From CAZPXF01 sp964590945 (GTDB lineage Bacteria; Bacillota; Clostridia; Lachnospirales; Lachnospiraceae), in the NCBI GenBank assembly GCA_964590945.1, contig CAZPXF010000061.1:1-13555 (forward strand): a stretch of DNA of 13,555 bases. The letters run 5' to 3'. The position numbers and the translations under genes are program-made. Below the pieces are notes generated by a model. That model ran no database searches, was not told the origin of the DNA, and saw nothing but the letters and a program-made list of their open reading frames with translations. Shown here one piece after another: positions 1-7,189 of this stretch (position 1 is its first letter; each line of letters opens with the position of its first letter).

Positions 1-421
1 CCGGCTGCCTTGGAAATGCGATACTTCCCGGATTAATAAGGGTAATCTGCTCCCCAAGACCCACGTCAAGATACGGCTTATGCGTATGGCCGAACATCGC
101 CGTATCGCATCCGGATTTTCTGGCAGCCGCACGGATTCTGTCCATCCCGACGGACACCATATATTCATGGCCATGCGTCATAAGAATACGGTGTCCCCCG
201 ATCTCGACGATCTCCTGATTCAAAAGGCCGCTGGAATAATCGCAGTTGCCGCGCACGATATATGTCGGGCACTCTGCCAGCGCCGTTATGTAGTCCTCAT
301 TCCCCTCAGAGTCTCCGAGATGAAGCAGCATATCCACGCCGCCTTCCTTCTTTTCCCTCTCCAAAGCCCTCTTCAGGCCGCCATGTTTTCCATGTGTATC
401 ACTGACGATCATTACGCGCAT
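1..421 (-). CDS. yfcE: YfcE/MJ0936-type metallophosphodiesterase (3' end beyond window)
   Basis: Calcineurin-like metallophosphoesterase of the YfcE family, soluble phosphodiesterases that bind two metal ions; the physiological substrate is generally unknown. About 140 residues are visible. The metal-ligand blocks are all present in order: SDTHG (residues 7-11), HLGD (about 38-41), RGNCD (about 61-65), THGHEY (about 86-91) and GHTH (about 115-118), followed by the family-typical C-terminal NPGSIAFPR. Only some 15-25 residues should be missing past the left edge. I chose ATG at 421 because GGAGAG lies 6-8 nt upstream and the protein then begins MRVMIVSDTH as relatives do; an in-frame ATG at 433 has no ribosome binding site. 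The start lies 16 nt after the rdgB stop, so the two are surely cotranscribed; rdgB-yfcE pairs are common in Firmicutes. Confidence 0.93.
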   Translation of the reverse strand, partial: MRVMIVSDTHGKHGGLKRALEREKKEGGVDMLLHLGDSEGNEDYITALAECPTYIVRGNCDYSSGLLNQEIVEIGGHRILMTHGHEYMVSVGMDRIRAAARKSGCDTAMFGHTHKPYLDVGLGEQITLINPGSIAFPRQP

Positions 422-437
422 AATTCTCTCCATTTTC

Positions 438-1049
438 TTAACTATTCTTCATTCGTTCCATAATGACCGGACGGATCAGACGAAGGGCATTCCCTCTGTG
501 GCTCAGGCTGTTTTTCTGCTCCGGATCCATCTCAGCCGTGGTGCATCCATATTCCGGCACATAGAAGATCGGATCATATCCGAAACCATTTGCCCCCTTG
601 ATCTCATAGCCGATGCGCCCTTCGATCGTTCCCCTCACCACTTCTGTCGTTCCATCCGGAAAATAAGCCGCGATCGCGCAGACGAATCTGGCCGTACGCT
701 TCTCATCCGGCACGCCCGCAAGCCGCTCCAAAAGCAGATGATTTTTAATATCGTAGGACGTGTCCACCCCCGCATATCTTGCGGAATAGATCCCCGGCTC
801 CTTGTTCAGGTAGTCGATCTCAAGACCGGAATCGTCCGCCAGAACAACACAGTTCTTTGTAAGCTTTCCGATCGCCGTAGCTTTGATCAGCGCATTTTCC
901 TCAAATGTCGCGCCGTCCTCCACAACATCCGCATCGATTCCGGCCTCCTTCATAGACTGGATCGGCAAGCCGATATCCGAAAGGATCTCCCGTATCTCTT
1001 TCATCTTATTCTGATTGCCGGTAGCAAAGATAATTTTTCTCTCCATCAT
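438..1049 (-). CDS. rdgB: RdgB/HAM1 family XTP/dITP diphosphatase
   Basis: House-cleaning nucleoside triphosphate pyrophosphatase that hydrolyses ITP, dITP and XTP to the monophosphates, keeping deaminated purines out of DNA and RNA; cytosolic homodimer in characterised members. At 203 residues it has normal family length. Visible signatures are FATGNQNK (residues 8-15, the N-terminal nucleotide-binding T/S-x4-K motif), the FEENALIKA block, the catalytic ADDSGLEID, SARYAG, the GANGFGYDPIF loop and the C-terminal HRGNALR. The gene starts with tandem ATGs at 1049 and 1046. The first overlaps the upstream methyltransferase stop as ATGA and the second as TGATG; GAGGGAAGA is spaced slightly better for the second, so the true protein may be one residue shorter. 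The overlap implies translational coupling. Confidence 0.96.
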   Translation of the reverse strand: MMERKIIFATGNQNKMKEIREILSDIGLPIQSMKEAGIDADVVEDGATFEENALIKATAIGKLTKNCVVLADDSGLEIDYLNKEPGIYSARYAGVDTSYDIKNHLLLERLAGVPDEKRTARFVCAIAAYFPDGTTEVVRGTIEGRIGYEIKGANGFGYDPIFYVPEYGCTTAEMDPEQKNSLSHRGNALRLIRPVIMERMKNS

Positions 1050-2200
1050 TCTTCCCTCTTTCTTTTCGGCGGCTTCGGCCCCAGGAATTGATAAAAATAA
1101 GTCTTCATCATTCCATTATATATCTTCCGGTTTTTGTCCGCCTTTCTCCCGATATATCGCTCTGCATCCTCATAGCTTGTAATCACATATGCCGACCAGG
1201 CGTCCAGCCTCCTGTAAGCCTCGCCGAGATCCGTATAGATTTCCGGAAGCAGCTCCTTCTCAGAAATACGTTCCCCATAAGGCGGATTCGTGATGATGAA
1301 CCCATATTTCTTCGGATGATGCAGTTCCCTGACCTCCCGCTGCTGAAAATGGATCAGGCGATCCACTCCGGCGTCTCTGGCATTTATTCTTGCAGCCTTG
1401 ATGATCTCTCCGTCGATATCATATCCCTGGATATCCGTGCTGACCGAATCATCCATAAGATCGGCCGCTTCATCTGCAGCCGCATACCAGGCCTTCTTAG
1501 GGATCAGATTCCCCCACTCCTCCGCCAAGAACCCGCGATTCATGCCCGGCGCGATATTAGCCGCGATCATTGCCGCCTCGATTGGAAATGTACCGCACCC
1601 GCAAAACGGATCCACCAGAATCCGGTCTTTTCTCCACGGAGTCAGCATGATCAAAGCCGCCGCCAGCGTCTCAGTGATCGGCGCCTTGCTGCTGAGCTTC
1701 CGGTACCCCCTCTTATGCAGGGAAATACCGGACGTGTCGATTCCGACCGTGACAATGTCTTTCATAAGGGAAACGCGCAGCGGATAGGACGCTCCTGTCT
1801 CCGGAAACCACTCTGTCTTGTATTTCAGCTTCAGGCGCTCCACCATTGCCTTTTTCATGATAGACTGAATATCCGAGGGACTGAAAAGCTTGCTTTTGAT
1901 ACTGTTCGCCTTCGCAACCCAGAATTTTCCATCCACGGGAATGTATGCTTCCCATGGAATCGCCTTTGTCGCCTCAAACAGCTCATCATATGTAGCTGCA
2001 TGGAATTCTCCCGCCTTTAGCAGAACTCTCTCCGCTGTACGCAGGAACATGTTCGCTCTGCTGATCGCACAGATATCACCTGTAAATGTGACCTTCCCAT
2101 CCTCAACTCTGACGATCTCATAGCCAAGATCCGTGATCTCTCTTTTCAAAACCGCTTCCAGGCCAAAATGACACGGTGCGATAAACTGATATTTTATCAT
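1046..2200 (-). CDS. ypsC: THUMP-domain class I SAM-dependent RNA methyltransferase (YpsC/RlmL-like)
   Basis: Predicted RNA N2-guanine methyltransferase of the COG0116 family. E. coli RlmL modifies 23S rRNA; the Bacillus relative is YpsC. The 384-residue protein has an N-terminal ferredoxin-like/THUMP region (about 1-165) for RNA binding and a Rossmann methyltransferase domain (about 175-380). Motif I is DPFCGCGTFPIEAA (197-210), which contacts S-adenosylmethionine, and the catalytic motif IV is NPPYGER (305-311), typical of methylation on an exocyclic amine. It lacks the second (RlmK) methyltransferase domain of the E. coli fusion, as usual in Firmicutes. AGGAG sits 6 nt before the ATG. It starts 23 nt after the channel gene with no terminator between, and overlaps rdgB by 3-4 nt. 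The exact target nucleotide cannot be read from sequence. Confidence 0.93.
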   Translation of the reverse strand: MIKYQFIAPCHFGLEAVLKREITDLGYEIVRVEDGKVTFTGDICAISRANMFLRTAERVLLKAGEFHAATYDELFEATKAIPWEAYIPVDGKFWVAKANSIKSKLFSPSDIQSIMKKAMVERLKLKYKTEWFPETGASYPLRVSLMKDIVTVGIDTSGISLHKRGYRKLSSKAPITETLAAALIMLTPWRKDRILVDPFCGCGTFPIEAAMIAANIAPGMNRGFLAEEWGNLIPKKAWYAAADEAADLMDDSVSTDIQGYDIDGEIIKAARINARDAGVDRLIHFQQREVRELHHPKKYGFIITNPPYGERISEKELLPEIYTDLGEAYRRLDAWSAYVITSYEDAERYIGRKADKNRKIYNGMMKTYFYQFLGPKPPKRKREE

Positions 2201-2223
2201 ATTTTCTCCTTATTTCCTGCGTT

Positions 2224-3807
2224 TTATCCGGATACGAATTCCTCCGAAAGATTCCCCAGAATCTCCCACGCCGCATCGCGCTCTTTCTTCTGCTCCGGCG
2301 TCAGCTTTTCATATGCGCACAGCATCGGATGCTGTCTTGCGGTATCGTCACGCTTCCGGCCGCAGCTCCAATTATAAAAAACATAAAAGCGAAGCCAGCG
2401 CATATGATCCAGCCTGCGGTACATATCCTTCACATCTTCATCCAGCCTCGTCCGGCAATATTTCCGGTAAGCCTCCTTCAGCACGTCCGCTGTATATTCT
2501 GTGATCGTCTCGTCTTCCAGAAGGATTCGAAGCTTCATACAAAGATGATCCGCAGCCGCGATCTTAGACTGACGGTGAAAATCATCCAGCTCCTCCCAGC
2601 TCAGTGTTTCATACGAAACCGATCTCCGGAAAATCTCATTGATCGTCACAGCCGCCTTGTTCAGACGGGTGCGCATGATCTCATCCGGAGTATAGATTTC
2701 CTCATTTGTCCCAAAATATGACACGCCCGGCGCTTTCCGGCTGTTGCGCAGATCGATGCGGCCCTGTATTTTGTAGTAATTGCTCATTTTCCAGAAAATA
2801 TTCCATCCATCCATCTCATTATCGTCGCAGATAATGATGCGGTCTGCCCGCTCCAGCAGTTCCGGCTGCTCTCCCCAGAATTCATCGTGGAAGATCAGGG
2901 AATCCCCTCTTTCTGATTCTTCATTGACAGAAAACACCTCCCCGAGCCGGTAATGCATAGCAAGAAATTCCTTTGCATCTCCAAAAACATGATACGTCAC
3001 ATGCTGATCCACCCGTACAATATTCATCAGTATCGCACGCTCCAAAATGCACTGCCCATAATTTCCAAATCCAATGATAACGATCGTATTTTCATGACTG
3101 CAAAGCGGTCTCGAATGCCAGTAATTCCTTGCGCAGCAATCATAGCTGTGGAAAAAAATAATATTGCCCGAGAGCTTATCCTGGCCGTTGGTCGTTCTTG
3201 CGTAGACCTCCACCGGCAGCTCATGCAGATTATTTGCACGGGTATTCACACCGATATCATTTTCCCTCATCAGAAAGACCTTACATCTGGATCCATGATT
3301 CCGCTTCTGCGCGACCGTTTTCGCCAGGGACGCGCCCAGGAACATGCATGGATAATCCGGAACCTCGTTCTGTTCCGATCTTTTCTCCCCGAAAATAATC
3401 ACTGCGCCGGGATCTTCTTTGTAAATATTCCCCGCCAGCGTAACGGACTCCGCCCCGCAATCCGCAAAATAATACCAGTCCTTATGGCTCTGAAATCTCA
3501 GAAGAATGAGGGGAACTGCTTCACTGGTCAGAAAGGATACTACAGCTCCGAGCAGCGTCACCATGATTCCTGTGGCGAGGATCAGAAATACAACCCCCAC
3601 CGCGTGTCCCAAAGGCGTCACCGGCATCATATCACCATATCCTACCGTTGTGAGTGTGACCAGAGAGTACCAGAACGCATCTCCGAAGGTTCTGATCGTA
3701 GCGCTGCTGCTGGCTGATTCCGAAAAATAGAGGATCATCAACAGACCCAGATAAATACCTGTCATTATCGCGACCAGTTGAAGATAGATTCTTTTACGTC
3801 CTTTCAT
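2224..3807 (-). CDS. Two-TM potassium channel with cytosolic Rossmann region and C-terminal RyR domain
   Basis: Predicted inner-membrane K+ channel, 527 residues. Visible parts: transmembrane helix 1 (about 7-28), pore helix and selectivity filter TLTTVGYGD (51-59), transmembrane helix 2 (about 65-93), then about 430 cytosolic residues. A beta-rich segment (about 112-220) looks like a degenerate RCK/TrkA-N half. Residues 241-335 form a second Rossmann-like unit with IVIIGFGNYG (242-251), a GxGxxG-type nucleotide-binding loop. The last 70 residues (458-527) match the ryanodine receptor RyR repeat: H468-x2-W471, W480-x2-G483, R486-D487-D488, H493-P494, L496, Y499, L502 and K507. I start at ATG 3807 because AGAGAGG lies 8 nt upstream; any longer reading would run through a terminator and the assembly gap. 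It heads the operon with ypsC, rdgB and yfcE. Channel identity is near certain; the RyR assignment is by motif from memory; the ligand is unknown. Confidence 0.9.
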   Translation of the reverse strand: MKGRKRIYLQLVAIMTGIYLGLLMILYFSESASSSATIRTFGDAFWYSLVTLTTVGYGDMMPVTPLGHAVGVVFLILATGIMVTLLGAVVSFLTSEAVPLILLRFQSHKDWYYFADCGAESVTLAGNIYKEDPGAVIIFGEKRSEQNEVPDYPCMFLGASLAKTVAQKRNHGSRCKVFLMRENDIGVNTRANNLHELPVEVYARTTNGQDKLSGNIIFFHSYDCCARNYWHSRPLCSHENTIVIIGFGNYGQCILERAILMNIVRVDQHVTYHVFGDAKEFLAMHYRLGEVFSVNEESERGDSLIFHDEFWGEQPELLERADRIIICDDNEMDGWNIFWKMSNYYKIQGRIDLRNSRKAPGVSYFGTNEEIYTPDEIMRTRLNKAAVTINEIFRRSVSYETLSWEELDDFHRQSKIAAADHLCMKLRILLEDETITEYTADVLKEAYRKYCRTRLDEDVKDMYRRLDHMRWLRFYVFYNWSCGRKRDDTARQHPMLCAYEKLTPEQKKERDAAWEILGNLSEEFVSG

Positions 3808-3855
3808 ATACAAGTCCTCTCTTTTCTCATCCCATCCGTGTAAAACCTCTATAAT

Positions 3856-3884
3856 AAAATAACACAAATATCTGCGGGGGTAAA
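3856..3884 (-). promoter_or_regulatory. Candidate sigma-A promoter of the channel-ypsC-rdgB-yfcE operon
   Basis: Reading leftwards, TTTACC (3879-3884) and TATTTT (3856-3861) are separated by exactly 17 nt. They lie between the intrinsic terminator at 3924-3949 and the channel start at 3807, where a promoter is required. Both hexamers are imperfect, and overlapping AT-rich alternatives exist just downstream (TATTAT), so the exact -10 is uncertain. The 5' UTR would be roughly 40 nt. Confidence 0.45.
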
Positions 3885-3919
3885 TATTTTTCGAGATGTT
3901 GTAAGACTTGCATTCCGCG

Positions 3920-3949
3920 AAAAATCTCCGGAGCCTGCGCCCCGGAGAT
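3920..3949 (-). terminator. Intrinsic terminator after the Asn/Ser-rich repeat gene
   Basis: On the minus strand an 11-bp GC-rich stem (ATCTCCGG-GGC pairing with GCT-CCGGAGAT, one G-U pair) closes a GCAG tetraloop and runs directly into five T residues. This is a textbook Rho-independent terminator. It separates the repeat-protein gene from the channel operon and shows that a single long reading frame across the gap is an artefact. Confidence 0.88.
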
Positions 3950-3971
3950 CCTTCTTTCTTATCCGATGTTC

Positions 3972-4215
3972 CTAGTAANNNNNNNNNNNNNNNNNNNNNN
4001 NNNNNNNNNNNNNNNNNNNNNNNNNNNNNNNNNNNNNNNNNNNNNNNNNNNNNNNNNNNNNNNNNNNNNNNNNNNNNNTTGCCGTATGCATTCTTATTGG
4101 ACTCATTTCCATATGCATTCTTATCAGACTCATTTCTGCAGTTGCTGTTGCTGCTGTTTCTGTTTGAGCTGTTAGAATTATCAGATGCATTCGATGAACT
4201 ATAATTTCGTGCCAT
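3972..4215 (-). CDS. Small Asn/Ser-rich repeat protein, putative spore protein (interrupted by assembly gap)
   Basis: I do not recognise a named family. From ATG 4215 the readable 45 residues begin MARNYSSSNASD and are almost all Asn, Ser, Lys, Glu, Asp, Gly and Tyr with one Cys. They end in two 9-residue tandem repeats, NESDKNAYG and NESNKNAYG (27 bp each); a third begins exactly where the N run starts. AGGAGG is 8 nt before the ATG; ATG 4221 is too close to it. The 3' end lies left of the gap: a TAG at 3972-3974 and a TAA nearby are possible stops, but the true gap length is unknown, so the frame and exact end cannot be fixed. Low-complexity hydrophilic composition, a sigma-G-like promoter and its own terminator suggest a monocistronic forespore gene, perhaps of small acid-soluble spore protein character. 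That role is inference. Confidence 0.65.
3979..4078. other. Assembly gap of 100 N
   Basis: Exactly 100 unknown bases, the conventional placeholder for a gap of unknown length. It begins inside a tandem repeat array, so unresolved repeat copies are the likely cause of the break. Confidence 0.98.
4081..4134 (-). repeat. Two 27-bp tandem coding repeats at the gap edge
   Basis: Units 4108-4134 and 4081-4107 differ at only a few positions and encode NESDKNAYG and NESNKNAYG. The two bases left before the gap (4079-4080) agree with the start of a third unit. The copy number in the genome is probably higher. Confidence 0.9.
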
Positions 4216-4249
4216 TATCATTACCTCCTGATTATTTTTGGTACAGGAT

Positions 4250-4278
4250 TATTATGACCATGCCCGCTTTTTTTATTC
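4250..4278 (-). promoter_or_regulatory. Candidate forespore sigma-G promoter for the Asn/Ser-rich gene
   Basis: On the minus strand GAATA (4274-4278) and CATAATA (4250-4256) are separated by 17 nt. Both match the Bacillus sigma-G pattern (GHATR, about 17-18 nt, CATWHTA) as I recall it. Transcription would begin close to 4243, giving a leader of about 28 nt that contains the AGGAGG ribosome binding site. No good sigma-A pair is seen nearby. Such short motifs can occur by chance in AT-rich DNA. Confidence 0.55.
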
Positions 4279-4349
4279 ATTTCAGATGGATTTCAGATTT
4301 TTTTTCTTTTCTCTTGCATTTTACGCAGATTCCTTATATACTTTTCTAC

Positions 4350-4371
4350 GTGGAAGATTTTATCCTTCCAC
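4350..4371. repeat. Short perfect inverted repeat (possible operator or hairpin)
   Basis: GTGGAAG (4350-4356) and CTTCCAC (4365-4371) form a 7-bp perfect dyad with an 8-nt AT-rich centre. It lies about 70 nt upstream of the sigma-G-like promoter and downstream of the DUF1700 terminator. It could be a regulator site or a minor hairpin; there is no T run on either side. Confidence 0.35.
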
Positions 4372-4399
4372 AACCCCTTATTAATTATTTATACTCCCC

Positions 4400-4431
4400 T
4401 TAAAGAGGTCATGGTCACATGGCCTCTTTAA
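4400..4431. terminator. Candidate terminator hairpin downstream of the DUF1700 gene
   Basis: A 14-bp stem with a single wobble pair (TTAAAGAGGTCATG with CATGGCCTCTTTAA) encloses a GTCA tetraloop, 17 nt after the DUF1700 stop. The stem ends in AT pairs on both sides, giving short U stretches but no long U tract, so it may work as a modest terminator in either direction. Confidence 0.6.
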
Positions 4432-4447
4432 CAATTTACAGTCTCTT

Positions 4448-4888
4448 TCACGACCGGCTTTGAAAAACGCGAATAAGCGCCAGCACGATCACAACCGGCA
4501 CTATGACCGGCAGAAGCGATACGACCAGACCCATGACCGCTGAGATCACTGCGAGAATCACAGCAAGCACCAATACAATGACCAGTATCCTCTTTACATT
4601 CGATAAAGAGCCGCCGCCCATACTGCTTCTTTGCTCCTGCCTCAAATCGTCTTCCTGCACGGTGTACGTATAATTTCCTCTGCCGCTGCGTTTCTCCGTC
4701 TCAATGATCGTCCGGGCGATCGCCCACGGATCTCCAAGTCCATTGACCACTTCCTGCTCCCGGCGGCCGCTTTGAATCTCGCTGTCGATATACGAACCAT
4801 AGTAATCCAGATTTTCTGAGATTGCCGCAGAAGAAATATTATTATCCAGCGCAGCTTTCAGTTGTTTTAAAAATTCTCTCTTTGTCAT
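4448..4888 (-). CDS. DUF1700/HAAS-domain membrane protein
   Basis: Small integral membrane protein of 146 residues. Residues 1-66 form an HAAS-type helical domain with the hallmark YYGSYIDSEI and GLGDPWAIART stretches; a polar linker (67-97) precedes one or two tightly packed hydrophobic helices (about 101-139) ending in RVFQSRS. DUF1700 proteins are usually encoded beside PadR-family repressors and are thought to act in membrane signalling or stress responses. No PadR gene is adjacent here, and the gene stands alone between two hairpin terminators. AGAGGACAGGACA precedes the ATG. No convincing promoter hexamers were found in the short upstream region, so read-through from glnN or an unusual promoter is possible. 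The biochemical function is unknown. Confidence 0.8.
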   Translation of the reverse strand: MTKREFLKQLKAALDNNISSAAISENLDYYGSYIDSEIQSGRREQEVVNGLGDPWAIARTIIETEKRSGRGNYTYTVQEDDLRQEQRSSMGGGSLSNVKRILVIVLVLAVILAVISAVMGLVVSLLPVIVPVVIVLALIRVFQSRS

Positions 4889-4934
4889 TGTCCTGTCCTC
4901 TTAATAAACGGGAACGAAATTGCCATACATAAAA

Positions 4935-4983
4935 GCTCCCGTACTTAGAATACCATAAACCTTATGGTATGAAAAGTACGGGA
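4935..4983 (-). terminator. Long hairpin terminator of glnN
   Basis: Outer arms CCCGTACTT (4938-4946) and AAGTACGGG (4974-4982), a 3x3 internal loop, then inner arms ATACCATAA (4950-4958) and TTATGGTAT (4962-4970) around a 3-nt loop. Leftwards the stem is followed by GCTTTTATG, serving glnN. Rightwards there is TTTTTT at about 4991-4996, so it could also stop transcription from the other side. Confidence 0.75.
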
Positions 4984-5032
4984 ACCCTTAATTTTTTATA
5001 AGAATTCTATAAAAGAAGAATACCTGTGTATC

Positions 5033-7144
5033 TTAAACCTCAAAGATCAGGTCGCCGTAAGACGGCATTGGCCATACTTCTTTGTCAACGATCATCTCAA
5101 GCTCATCTACAGGGGCGCGGAGCGCTGCCATAGCCGGAACAATCACATCGCGATAATAGGCAGCCTGCTCTGCGCCTTCCGCGATCTCTTTTGCCTTATT
5201 CTCAGCCTCCTCAAGCGCGGTAAGCGCCTTCTTGGTCTCTGTAAGCAGCGCGGACGTCTCAGCAAGAAGCCCGCTCTGAACGCTTGCATCTGCACCGGCC
5301 TCTTTTACAGCGATCACTGTATCGGCAAGGCTCTTTGTCGCGCGGACGACAGCCGGGATAATATGCTTGCTCGCAATATCGATCATAGCCCTCGCCTCAA
5401 TATTGATCGCTTTCGCATACGCCTCATACTGGATCTCTGCACGGGATTCAAGCTCAGCCCTTGTAAATACGCCGAATTTCTCAAATAACGCAACTGCTTT
5501 ATCCGTGACAAGCGCAGGGATGGCTTCTACCATGGATTTGATATTCGGAAGTCCGCGCCTTTCCGCTTCCTCAACCCATTCCTCAGAATATCCATTGCCG
5601 TTAAATACGATCCTCTGGTGCTCAGTCATATATTTCTTGATCAGATCATGAACCGCTTCATTTACATTATCGGCCTTCTCGATCTCGTCGCATGCCTCCG
5701 AAAACGCTTCTGCAACGATTGTATTCAGTACAATGTTCGGCTCTGCGATGGAATCGCTGGAACCGCACATACGGAACTCAAATTTATTGCCTGTAAAAGC
5801 AAATGGGGACGTACGGTTACGGTCTGTCGCATCCTTCATAAAATCAGGAAGCGTCTTAACGCCGGTCTCAAGCACCTCGCCTTTCAGGCTGTGCGTAGCC
5901 GCGCCTGTGCTGATAAGCTGGTTCATAACGTCTGTAAGCTGCTCTCCAAGGAAAATCGAGATGATTGCCGGAGGCGCCTCGTTTGCACCAAGTCTGTGGT
6001 CATTTCCTACATCTGCCGCCGACTCACGAAGCAGGTCCGCGTGTACATCTACCGCTTTCAGGATACAGGACAGCACCAGAAGGAACTGCATGTTCTCATG
6101 AGGCGTCTTGCCCGGATCAAGAAGGTTGATTCCGTCGTCCGTTGTCAGAGACCAGTTATTATGCTTGCCGGAACCATTTACGCCCGCAAATGGTTTCTCA
6201 TGGAGCAGACACTGTAACCCGTGACGCGTAGCAACTTTCTTCAATGTCTCCATAGTAAGCTGATTGTGGTCGACTGCTACGTTGCACTCCGCATAGATCG
6301 GAGCCAGCTCGTGCTGTGCCGGGGCAACCTCATTATGCTGCGTCTTTGCCGTAACGCCCAGCTTCCAAAGTTCTTTATTTACATCCTTCATAAAGGCTGC
6401 AATTCTCTCGCGGATCGCCCCAAAATAATGGTCGTCAAGCTCCTGTCCCTTTGGAGGCATAGCGCCGAAAAGCGTGCGCCCTGTAAAGATCAGATCTTTT
6501 CTCTTTAAATATTTCTCCCTGTCAACGACGAAATACTCCTGCTCCGGCCCGACAGAAGGAACAACCTTCTTGGATGTTGTATTGCCGAAAAGCCGAAGAA
6601 GCCGGATAGACTGCGTATTGACAGCCTCCATCGAACGGAGAAGCGGGGTCTTCTGATCCAGCGCCTCGCCCGTATAAGAACAAAATGCCGTTGGAATGCA
6701 AAGCGTTGCGCCAGCCGCGTCCTGTCTTACGAATGCAGGCGATGTACAATCCCACGCCGTATATCCGCGCGCCTCAAATGTTGCCCGCAGTCCTCCGGAC
6801 GGGAAAGAAGAGGCATCCGGCTCGCCCTTTATCAGCTCCTTGCCGGAGAAGCTCATCAGAACCTTGCCATCCGGCAAAGGGGAAGAAATAAAGGAATCAT
6901 GCTTCTCGGCCGTAACGCCTGTCAGAGGCTGGAACCAATGTGTATAATGGGTCGCGCCCTTCTCGATCGCCCATTCCTTCATCTCGTGAGCAATAACATC
7001 CGCCGTTGCCAGATCCAGTTCCTTACCTTCTTCGATTGTCCTCTTCAACTCTTTATAGACCTTTTTCGGCAGACGCTGCTGCATAACAGAATCATTAAAT
7101 ACGTTCTCCCCAAAAATATCTGCTACGTTGTAATATTCGCTCAT
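5033..7144 (-). CDS. glnN: Type III glutamine synthetase (GSIII)
   Basis: ATP-dependent glutamine synthetase (glutamate + NH4+ to glutamine), the main ammonia-assimilating enzyme in many gut Clostridia and Bacteroides; GSIII forms large dodecamers in the cytosol. At 703 residues it has GSIII length (GSI is about 450). Recognisable blocks are THYTHWFQPLTG (66-77), GPEQEYF (199-205, metal-binding Glu), TQHNEVAPAQHELAP (268-282), the GSIII-specific KPFAGVNGSGKHNNWS (317-332), ATP/phosphate-contacting NRTSPFAFTGNKFEFRMCGS (443-462) and a long helical C-terminal extension. I start at ATG 7144 (MSEYYNVADIFGE), preceded by AAAGGAA 9 nt upstream; the frame stays open to a GTG at 7285, but that stretch is the structured RNA leader. 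It has its own promoter and terminator, so it is probably monocistronic. Confidence 0.97.
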   Translation of the reverse strand: MSEYYNVADIFGENVFNDSVMQQRLPKKVYKELKRTIEEGKELDLATADVIAHEMKEWAIEKGATHYTHWFQPLTGVTAEKHDSFISSPLPDGKVLMSFSGKELIKGEPDASSFPSGGLRATFEARGYTAWDCTSPAFVRQDAAGATLCIPTAFCSYTGEALDQKTPLLRSMEAVNTQSIRLLRLFGNTTSKKVVPSVGPEQEYFVVDREKYLKRKDLIFTGRTLFGAMPPKGQELDDHYFGAIRERIAAFMKDVNKELWKLGVTAKTQHNEVAPAQHELAPIYAECNVAVDHNQLTMETLKKVATRHGLQCLLHEKPFAGVNGSGKHNNWSLTTDDGINLLDPGKTPHENMQFLLVLSCILKAVDVHADLLRESAADVGNDHRLGANEAPPAIISIFLGEQLTDVMNQLISTGAATHSLKGEVLETGVKTLPDFMKDATDRNRTSPFAFTGNKFEFRMCGSSDSIAEPNIVLNTIVAEAFSEACDEIEKADNVNEAVHDLIKKYMTEHQRIVFNGNGYSEEWVEEAERRGLPNIKSMVEAIPALVTDKAVALFEKFGVFTRAELESRAEIQYEAYAKAINIEARAMIDIASKHIIPAVVRATKSLADTVIAVKEAGADASVQSGLLAETSALLTETKKALTALEEAENKAKEIAEGAEQAAYYRDVIVPAMAALRAPVDELEMIVDKEVWPMPSYGDLIFEV

Positions 7145-7189
7145 GTTACCATTCCTTTCTTCAAGCGTGATTACAGACACCGGCCAGCC

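Noticed and set aside
80..463. Plus-strand open frames throughout the window, for example this one and 1088-2020 or 5618-6217
   Set aside because: All lie antisense to well-supported minus-strand genes, lack ribosome binding sites and have no recognisable domains.
4081..4134. CRISPR-like repeats
   Set aside because: The 27-bp units are directly adjacent with no spacers, are in frame and encode a 9-residue peptide repeat.
3808..4221. N-terminal extension of the channel gene across the assembly gap (665-codon frame)
   Set aside because: It passes through an intrinsic terminator and 100 placeholder bases of arbitrary length; the channel has its own ribosome binding site and start at 3807.
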